Origin: Fennellomyces sp. T-0311
Lineage: Eukaryota > Mucoromycota > Mucoromycetes > Mucorales > Lichtheimiaceae
Direction of reading: 5' to 3'
NCBI GenBank assembly: GCA_025266875.1
Contig: JALLLT010000073.1
Coordinates: forward strand, 51,075 to 115,074
DNA: 64,000 bases
The translations under genes and the position numbers were made by a program. The notes under the pieces are model-generated. The model did no database searches and was not told where the DNA came from. It worked only from the letters and a program-made list of their open reading frames with translations. Shown one piece after another: positions 55,986 to 64,000 of this stretch. Numbering within the stretch: position 1 is the first letter of the stretch; every line of letters begins with the position of its first letter.

Positions 55986-56994
55986 GACTTGGTAATTACA
56001 GCATTGTTAAAAGTGTTGAAGAATATATAAGGCGAATATAACATAAACGTATTCCGTTACTTTGAGTAGAGAGCAATATAAAAGAGAAGGGTTTATTAAA
56101 AAAAAGACGTGCGCCATCACATAATCTGCTGTAATGCTGTAGCGAAATTAACTACGAGATGGAAGATTGAATTATAATGGGTGGTAATAAAGATCATAAA
56201 CTACAGTGAAAAAAGTATAGGGCTTTCTGGCTTGTGAGTGGCGTTGTTAATTAATATGCATTCGCGTGTTTGGCGAGAGTTGTATCCATCCAAGCTCTCT
56301 GTCAATGATACAGAAGATAATGAGTGTGTAGCCTTATGTGCTCCTTGTGCAGCAATATTACAATTGTTAGCCATTTCATTCCAGAGTCAGTGGTGTCGTT
56401 ATCATGCCGATGGTAATCAAGCTAAAGTATTTTTGGAAAGGAGATAGAAGTGCTTTTGGGGATATGATGTAGTATATACATGGCCGGAACAATATGCTAA
56501 AGGCAGGTTCGCGATCTATTACGATCCGTAAGTTGCTCGTTCACTATACGCGAATGCTGAGCTCTATCATGCAAACCGTTTTATTGTTGATAACATTGAT
56601 CATTCAGAAGACTCCGATCGCAGTAGGCTGCTCAATTTAGTAAAAGGGTTGTATGTTTTAGGAAATACTCAACCTGATCTTCATGATAACCTTTGTGCGA
56701 CTTCTTCCGAAGGATGATAGCTATCTTATGGCACACTGGAAGAACACTATCATCAGGTTATGCCTAGCTGATCTGTAATATCAGCAATGGCTTATAAAAA
56801 CTAAGCTGAGCAAAGCTATATAAAGTCTCAAGAGCAATTTGTTTGAAAGTAGAATACACTTCTTTTTATTACTGTTCCTCACTACAGTATGAGACTTTGT
56901 ATTTACATCCAACAACTGCATCCTCTTTTGTGCACTCAATCACATATCTTCTTTACTGACATAATTCCTCCCAACAGACGTCCAACTTTTACAA
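55986..56994. other. 5' region of the hAT element, no recognised gene
   Basis: Only short frames that I do not trust. It precedes the hAT transposase start at 56995. Confidence 0.45.
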
Positions 56995-59349
56995 TGAATC
57001 CACCAGCTTTCTCTATCCTCAGTAAGCGCACTTCAACTACGCATGATGATAACATACTCACCCAAGAAGTAAGTTGTCCTGTGCTGCCAATAAGTACATC
57101 CTGAATTACCTGCTTTAACATATTCTCATCATTTCCTTTAGGACTCTTCGATGAACGAGTGAGAGGGCAACTCTATGTCCATCGACTGCCAGCTTTCCAC
57201 CATGTCGACTGATTTCGAAAACAAAGACAATAACACCAGTAATGAGGCTGATTCTGTTGCGCCTACTTCGAGCCAAGACCAGGCCACCAGAAAAGGGGTA
57301 AAAGCATGCAAAAGCTAGGTGTACCAGTGGTTCGAGGTGAAGCAAGACACTATGACAGCCATCACGTACTTCCACTGCCAGTACCTGCTGGGCAAGGGAC
57401 TCTGTGGTGTACGCTTCAAGGATCTGAAGGGAACAACTACTGGATTGACCAAACACTTGTCCAAACATGGCGTTAGTAAGGACACGGCCTGCAATGTACC
57501 ACCACAGAGAAATACACTCTATGGGTACCTGTCAAATGCCATGGCGAGCTTCCAGCCTTTCGATCCCAAGCTCTTCTGCAGACTGCTTTGCCTGTTCATT
57601 GTGTCTGCGGCATTGCCATTCGCCATTGTCAAGAACGTGTACTTCCAAAGGTTGCTGAATCTCGTGCAATCTGCTCCGAGTATCACCTACATAAAGCTCC
57701 CCAGTGACACCACCATCTCCCGTGATTTGCTCGACGTGTACCAGCTTTACAGAAGCTGTATGGATGGTATCCTGAAAAGTCAGCTGTACCTTTCATACAC
57801 TGTCGATGCTTGGACAAGCGAATGGAAAGTCCCATTCCTTGGTATCACAGCCCATTGGATCGATGAAGAATGAAAGCAGCAATCTGTTGCCATCGGCCTT
57901 CAGCTTCTGAATAGACCACACACCAGTGCAAACATGGCAGGCACTTTCATGAACGTCTTGCACGAGTGGGACCTGTTGTCGACGCCCTTTTTCCTGATGG
58001 CAGACAATGCATCCAACATGGATATGATGGCTGTTAAATTGCAGTTTCTGGTCGGATCCGACATCTTTGATGCCAAGGAAAATCGTATCTCATGCATCAC
58101 ACATATCATCAACTTGGCTGCACAGGCAATTCTGCACGAGGGACTGGGAGCAGAGGCGTACGATGATGAAGAGCAAGCATTGCAGACTACAGAGGAGCCT
58201 ATTACTATCACGCAGGTAAGAGAAAAACCGACTAGGGAAGTGCACCTCCATATTAATTATAATATGATTTACCTTAGGCGAGACGTTGCGTAAGCTGCGT
58301 AAAGGAATCGTAGCCATCAGGGCATCCTCACAAAGACTGGAGCAATACCGGAAGTCATTTAAGGTGGTAAGCCATCAACTGCAAAGCATGGACAATGAGG
58401 ATGCCAATATCACCGAAGTCGAGACTGAAGACCACCGTGAGCTGATCCTCGATGTTCGTACTTGTTGGAACTCGACCTATAGCATGATCCAGAGGGCACT
58501 TACAGTCAAGCACTCATATGGTAGTACATGCCGAAATATCGCAGGGCTTGGGAAGTACGATCTGACTGACTATGAATGGCAATGTCTGGAGAAGATGTCC
58601 GAACTGCTCCATGAATTTGCAAGAATGACCCCATTGCTGTCTGGTTCATCCTATGCAACCATGAACTTGGTTATCCTTGCCTATAACCAGTTGCTGGGGA
58701 AACTCGAAGCATACCAAAGAGAATGAAAGAAGGTGAGTCGATATACATGCCAAGGACTGTCATCCCATGCCATATACTTACATCATACTTTTAAACCTGG
58801 CCTGAATTAGTGCAAGCAGCTAAGTGCGGCTGGGAAAAGTTGCAGGGCTACTATTGCAAGGCTGACAGTCATGCATACGCCATTGCTACTGCCATGGACC
58901 CGCGCCTCAAGTACGAATGGTGGGAGGACAAGAACTGGGGTGAATACCAGGCAGACGCAATAGAAATAGTGGAGCATACATGGCAATCGTACAAGCCATC
59001 CAAGAGCCAAGAACGAAGCATGGTCAACCCAGACGCTTTGATCAAGAAGAAGAGGTCGAACGTTGACCAGCTGGAGAAATATGCTGCTGCTGACACTGTC
59101 ACTGATGAAAGTGATGGAGAGAACAACTCGATCGTTTTGGAGTATTGGCAACGGGAGGTGAACAATTGGCAGAAGCTAAGGCTGATGGCACGCAAGTACT
59201 TGGCGATTCCTGCATCGTTAATGGGATCTGAATGCCTTTTCTCTCACGCAAAGCACTACATCCCAAGTGAGCGAAACCGACTCAGTAGCAAGAAACTCGA
59301 AGCAAGTGTCCTACTCGATTCGTGGAGCAAGTATTTTGGAGAAGAATAA
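56995..59349 (+). pseudogene. hAT transposase
   Basis: Exon 1 starts MNPPAFSILSKRTSTTHDD at 56995. A GT-AG intron (57070-57141) leads to a BED-finger-like region ('WFEVKQD ... TTTGLTKHLSKHG') in which one Cys pair looks incomplete. The RNase H-like core has SYTVDAWTSEWKVPFLGITA (57790), 'LMADNASNMDMMAVKLQF' (57994) and CITHIINLAAQAIL (58095). A second intron lies at about 58216-58283 and a third near 58736-58809. The end has the hAT dimerisation block, 'LMARKYLAIPASLMGSECLF' (59183). In-frame stops: TGA at 57160-57162, TAG at 57316-57318, TGA at 57871-57873 (where Trp would fit) and TGA at 58724-58726. It is otherwise close to full length (about 650 residues). Confidence 0.85.
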
Positions 59350-59689
59350 CAGCAAGATGGGGATTGTGCATGGTTGTAAAAAGCTTTTTTTATATGCTGA
59401 TTACAACGGTCACTTTTCTTTTTTACTTTTAACTTCCCTTCTTCCCTACAAACACTTTTCAATGCTTCTGCCATTCTGCTCTCCCGCCACCCTTATCTGT
59501 TTTTATTTTCTTCCCCATCGTTACACTTAGTGTTATTTCATTTTCTCCTTTCTTTTTCTTCTTCCTACTCTTTTCTTCCTTTTTTCTCGCTGCTTTTGAC
59601 TGTTGTACTATATAACATCTGCTAATTCAATAAAAAACATCAGCGTATACACTTACTTTTAATTTGTCCTTCTACGAAGCGTTGATCTC
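59350..59689. other. hAT 3' region, pyrimidine-rich
   Basis: A T/C-rich stretch, with AATAAAAAACATC (about 59628) as a possible polyadenylation context. No gene. Confidence 0.4.
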
Positions 59690-59836
59690 TCTCGAAGCTT
59701 GCTCTTACTATTCGGATTTCGGATCGGATCCGGATTTTTACGAAACGGATCCGGATTCCAAATGAGCGGATCCGTTTTAAACGAAACGGATCCGGATCCA
59801 CCTCGATCCATTTCGGATCCGTGAATGACGATCCCT
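59690..59836 (+). repeat. GGATCCGGAT-rich subterminal block, candidate right hAT end
   Basis: ACGGATCCGGAT-type words occur at least five times in both orientations, ending GTGAATGACGATCCC, then TA. hAT transposases bind clustered subterminal motifs. Beyond it the Harbinger-1-like fragment starts abruptly, so this end is a real junction. Confidence 0.5.
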
Positions 59837-60061
59837 AATATATTTTGTAATACTCTGATCACGTTTTAAAGCATAGAAGAAGTGACAGTTTCCTTTTATA
59901 TCGATCCGAGCGAGTTTTCGTGGTGGTATTTCCACCGAGAAGCAGTTACCAAAGTAGAAGACATCCGCGAACCCTAATTTTGGAAGGTGGAATGGAAAAA
60001 TTATTTCCCATCATCAATTTTGGAAATGGGGTTCTCTGTTCGGGGCATAATGAGAGCACCC
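59837..60061 (-). repeat. Truncated 5' end of a Harbinger-1-type element
   Basis: Reverse-complemented it starts GGGTGCTCTCATTATGC and matches Harbinger-1 from 10402 to about 10612, including the GATATAAAAGGAAACTGTCA stretch. It provides the uninterrupted version of the terminus into which CACTA inserted. It is cut off at the hAT-like junction, where Harbinger-1 would continue with ATGCCTC. Confidence 0.8.
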
Positions 60062-60483
60062 ATAGTAAGTTTTCTTCCAATTACATCACTCACTACATTT
60101 GTTCCCTTTAGTTTCTCTGCATTACAACCAGGATCCTCCATGTCAGTAGTTTAATCCATAAAGGTATGTGATTTACAAACTTTATTGCCGGATGATTAAC
60201 AAAATCTTTTTTTCTTTACAGATCTGCCACATCAATATTGTTTTCTACAACAGGTACTTTTTCTCTTTGCTGTGTGGCAATCCTTCTAACTTTTGCTCTT
60301 ATGTTATCTTGTCCTTGGCGATTCCCACGCTGTCTACCATGACATCAATGGCGTTCTTGTCACACTATTGCCATTGTCAGTGTCCGTTTGCTTTCCAAGG
60401 TAGGTCTTTTATGCATTAGTCAGTACTGTCATTTTACCATCCCTAAAATCAGTCCTCTTATATTCATCTGCTGATTTCAGATA
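60062..60483. other. No recognised gene
   Basis: On the minus strand some Cys-containing text precedes no clear domain. It may be the continuation of the retropepsin fragment that follows. Confidence 0.4.
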
Positions 60484-60642
60484 TTACAAGGAAAACGTCA
60501 CAAAATCATATGTTGCCCCACTGTCAATCAAAATCCTAGCTTTATGCTCATTAACAAGGCCTTTGCTCATATTAACACAACTGTCTGTTAGAGCGAAAGA
60601 GTGAGGATAAACATCATCATCAATAAAGTCGCTGTTCATTTT
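60484..60642 (-). pseudogene. Retropepsin-like aspartyl protease fragment
   Basis: The minus-strand reading contains 'KGLVNEHKARILIDSGATYD' followed by FVTFSL and a stop. DSGAT in a hydrophobic context is the aspartyl protease active site of LTR retrotransposons. Only about 50 residues are recognisable; no RT or gag was found next to it. It differs from the proteases of gypsy-1 and gypsy-2, so it represents a third retroelement. Confidence 0.6.
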
Positions 60643-60649
60643 TGTAAAA

Positions 60650-62634
60650 AACGTGGAATTTTTTTATCCAAGCTGAAAACATAGACTACATTTGATTCAC
60701 AAAAGGTAAACACTAATTGACAAATATATTGACATTGATATCACAAAGCGAGTCCATAACACAAAGAAGAGCCTTATCACCAACATCAGTAATTGCATAC
60801 AGTGTTTGCAAACACATATAAACATTGATTATGAGCCCTTTGGTAGAGTATTTCCAATTGAAGTAATGTAATGATATTGAGAATCTACATTGCAAACATA
60901 GGCTATGCTTCAGTTTTGCACTTGAGGCTCACACCAACAGGAGTATTCCATATAAGGAAGGTTTTTTACTAATAATTTCTAGCTATTTTTCAGGAGTTGT
61001 TTATTATATTATAGATTATGCTTCAGATTCTCAGTAGCAGTGTTTTCAAGAAAGTTTTCACTCATTGCAGAGGCAGTTAAAGGATTCTTAGGAAGACTTT
61101 CAACATAAAGAGCCAGGGTATAAAAAATAATGATGCTTGTATTCCAAATAAGGAAGGAGATTTATAGAGGGTTTTCGGAAGCTGTCTATTATATTATAGA
61201 TCTAACATAAGCTACTCAAGGCAAATGGAAAATGATCTGGCCAGCACTTCTCTATGTCCTTAAAAGGATTGACAGACTGAGCTATCTGAATGAGAATTAT
61301 AATGATAATGAGCTGGCATTAGAAGATGCCCTCCAAAGCAGCACATTCAACTTCAATAAAAAACTATACATAGTGTGGCTCTCTCTTGGTTGTCAAACAA
61401 CATCAACTCTCTGGCTGTAAGCCTCCATGCCTTCTTTCCTTGCTTTAATTCCTATCTTACCACTTCTACCACACCTGCTTGTTCTTTTTCCTACTAGGGT
61501 TTTTCAGATATGGCATATACACTATTCTCTATACCTAAACATTCGTACCTCAAGGAAGCGACCATATACCAACAGGGACAGGTCAAAAAGCTTACTATAA
61601 TACAATCAACTTTCCAGCTAGGCGCCGGCGAGTCCGCAAAAAACGTTGCGCAAGTGCAACACAGACATGAAGAGGCAATAAGTTATTTTGCGTGAAGTTG
61701 TTTCAAATAAAGTGCATTTCCTGACATTTGCGTGCGATTCCAGGCATTGCGTAAAGTCGAGGAAGCATACTCTCGTGCCCAACATTTGGGAGTTTGTTGG
61801 CAGCAAAGCTGTGCGGCAAATTGGGTTTTTGCTAGGCAGCTACATACATGGGACATTTTGGTACTTCTTGTGTAGATACCCGAGATAGCCGCGGTTGAAA
61901 AGTTTTCTCCGTAAAACATATTTCCTTTATGGCAAATCGCGTATATTTAATAGCGCGCCGGTCGTAAACTGGTATATACTACCGTATATAGAATGTATTT
62001 GTCCCGTTATAGTGATACTATTATATTTAGGGAATATTTTTATTCATTTGCAGTAGATCCCACCTCAGTGTAAGAGCTCGGTGTAACAACTGCTATTTAT
62101 TTATAAGGGGATATGTAGGGCATATAAAGTGGACTTCCTGTGCGTCCTGGACACGAGTCCTCAGCCACGAGCAGACCTGAATCTGGTATGCATCTTTCCA
62201 AATTGGGCACATAACCCGCACGGTAGTGCAGAAGCTTTTGACAGATCATAATCGCTGAAGCAACTTTCATAATAAAAATTATAGTATCAGTCTAAAAAAT
62301 TGAATGGTAATAAATAAAAAATATACAACATTCTATTTAAAAAAGCACGTCGAACATATGACAGAAAAGAGTATATAAAAAATGATGCAAAGGAAGGCTT
62401 GATGAAGTGCTGAGCTGAGCTACAGGCTGCAGTAATTTAATACTTCTTTAAATAAGTGAGGCTGATTTAAGGCATATCAATGCGAAGAAGGACTTGCTGA
62501 GCCTGCAGAGGGATGAGGTCTTCTAGGAGGCTGAGCCTTATGTTGGGAAAGGGGAAGATATATAAGCTAGCTTTCTGTAAGGGCTCAATAATCACAATTT
62601 ATCTATTCTGCATACACGCCTTGTATCATCTACT
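60650..62634. other. AT-rich intergenic region with no recognised gene
   Basis: Two similar ~80-bp segments (about 60944-61018 and 61140-61202), each with AATAAGGAAGG or ATAAGGAAGG and TATTATATTATAGAT, form a diverged direct repeat. Short frames at 61232 and 61510 have no recognisable domain. The 5' end of the Crypton presumably lies near the right side. Confidence 0.45.
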
Positions 62635-64000
62635 ATGCCTAAACAACAATGTGAATACATATCTGCTTTATACAACCTCAATCCCTCGCCATCTGAGGAG
62701 CCTGTTGAAGACCAGACTAGCAGCCAACTGGCCCATAGACCTGGTCCTCGTAATGTCGCTGAAATGAACCTGGCCATGCAACAATCAAGACAGTGTACGT
62801 AAGCCAAGACGCAGGCGCTTCGTCCCAATTCCACAAAGCTTGCATACTATCCAAAAATGAGTGAGTTTTGTTCATGGTGCGACACAAAGCCCTTTCAAGT
62901 CACTACTCATTATCAAGTCAATAGTGACAAACTGCACCTTTTTCTGGAAGAATATGTAAGTACGAAAGCAGATGTATATGAACTCTTTACTCATATATTA
63001 TATACTCTTCTACGTATACAGGTCCTTACGAGGCTCCATCGATCTACACATGAAAAGCAATCGGAAGGTGCTACCAATGAAAACCCAAGTAGTGAAGCAG
63101 ATACTGACGACCCAGAACTGGCTGCTGACCGAGAGAACGTACTTGGCTTTAGCTCCATCGAACAGTACATTAGTGTGATCACCAAGCTCTTTCACGATCA
63201 ATATAGCAACAACATGAACACTGTGATCAACCATCTGCGAATTCCAGACATCAAGTCACTGCTTAAAAACTTCAAGAAAAAGCAAGCCAAGAGACACAAA
63301 ACAAACTATGAAGACTGTGCTGCTGGGTCTATTTTGGATGGGTACTCAACAATGGAAGAATTGACTAGAGTCATCGATTATTTTCTGGTAAAGGACAAGC
63401 CTGAGCACTATCGCAATGCAGTCATAATGCTGGTGTCGCACTTTGCACTCATGCATGGCGACAATGTCCAAGAGCTCAAGTTTGCCGACATCCACATGAT
63501 TCCCCTCCAAGGAGAAGAACCTATGCCTGATATCCAATGCCTTTGTTTGGTTCTGCTTTTGTTTCATGGAAAGACAAATCAGTTTGGTAAAGTCGAGCAC
63601 AGATCAGCCATTTGATGTGCACAGGTTGAAACTTGTCTTTAGATGGCACTCAGTCTTTACTTTTTCTACTGCTGGCACGTTCGCAAGAAAGACTTTCCCA
63701 AAATGATGGAGTGTGAAGACTGGTTCGATATCAAGTTGTGCAGTAGCGAGAGCCATGATTCTGTTGACCTCACCCAAAGTATGACGCCAGCTGCTCATTC
63801 CAGAGCTTTCAAGAAGGCATTCAACAAGTGCAACATCAGATCAACATCTATTACGCACGTGGATAGAAAGTCGGGTGCAAAAATGGCTGATCTGGGTGAG
63901 GCCAGTGATTCTGCGATTCGACGAGCAGGGCGGTGGACAAACGATGCAATGGAAGGATTATATCTGACAAACCTACCACGGCGTCTGTTGCGAGCTATGG
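62635..64000 (+). pseudogene. Crypton tyrosine recombinase (incomplete at window edge)
   Basis: ATG at 62635 opens MPKQQCEYISALYNL. A TAA at 62800-62802 interrupts it before 'LAYYPKMSEFCSWC'. An in-frame 66-nt intron (62956-63021) is likely. The DNA-binding N-terminal part is followed by a region with 'YRNAVIMLVSHFALMHGDNV' (63409) and 'FADIHMIP'. Further stops lie at 63613-63615 (TGA) and 63640-63642 (TAG). The catalytic end reads ITHVDRKSGAKMADLG (His-x2-Arg) and 'IRRAGRWTNDAMEGLYLTNL' with the nucleophile Tyr near 63960. Cryptons integrate by recombination without target duplication. The gene runs past base 64000. Three stops mark it as dead. Confidence 0.8.

Noticed and set aside
55770..59836. 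8-bp hAT target duplication
   Set aside because: GAGGCAAC on the left and ATATATTT on the right do not match.
1..64000. tRNA or rRNA genes
   Set aside because: No cloverleaf-like or rRNA-like sequence was recognised by eye in the non-coding stretches.

Overview
The window looks like a transposon graveyard from an early-diverging, probably mucoromycotan, fungus. That placement is an inference from three things: AT-rich DNA, short GT-AG introns of about 50-75 nt, and a mix of Ty3/gypsy, Tc1/mariner, Harbinger, CACTA, MULE, hAT, Helitron and Crypton elements. I recognise no ordinary housekeeping gene. Almost every coding region belongs to a mobile element, and most are broken by stops or frame changes.

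Layout. 1-281 is the tail of a Tc1-type transposase. About 884-4425 is a decayed Ty3/gypsy element on the minus strand. It is cut at 4426 by a MULE-type terminal repeat, which is cut at 5041 by a PIF/Harbinger element (5041-14235, TSD CTA). That element's left terminal repeat is cut in turn by a CACTA element (5051-10398, TSD CTC), so four insertions are nested. 14983-16860 is an inverted non-autonomous Helitron, followed by transposase fragments up to 17945. 18450-23204 encodes a spliced protein of about 1,500 residues. It joins an AT-hook, a DDE-type transposase core, a DEDDy 3'-5' exonuclease lying between the second Asp and the Glu of that core, and three C-terminal Cys clusters. This is the most unusual gene here.

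23529-36000 is a head-to-tail array of four Helitrons with identical junctions: two deletion derivatives (P, Q), one 7.1-kb RepHel copy (R) and another derivative (S). The copies share an ~245-280-bp hairpin-containing repeat and the 3' half of a zinc-knuckle reading frame. 37382-38976 is a Tc1-type transposase. 39406-53626 is a second Ty3/gypsy element with two 319-bp LTRs on the minus strand. It is split by an 8.8-kb MULE (42671-51492) that itself holds a Harbinger element (42985-45735, TSD TTA) and a 1,984-bp foldback MULE (48538-50521, 9-bp TSD). The right end carries an unrecognised spliced gene (54671-55800), a hAT transposase (56995-59349), a Harbinger 5' fragment, a retropepsin scrap and a Crypton tyrosine recombinase running off the window.

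How the parts work together. Several families show a two-gene design: a catalytic transposase plus a DNA-binding partner. The CACTA element pairs tnp2 with a coiled-coil/AT-hook protein, and both Harbingers pair a DDE transposase with a Myb/SANT-like protein. The Helitron derivatives, inverted Helitron and foldback MULE lack enzymes and presumably depended on intact relatives. All boundaries, TSDs and introns were read by eye; no alignment or database search was run.
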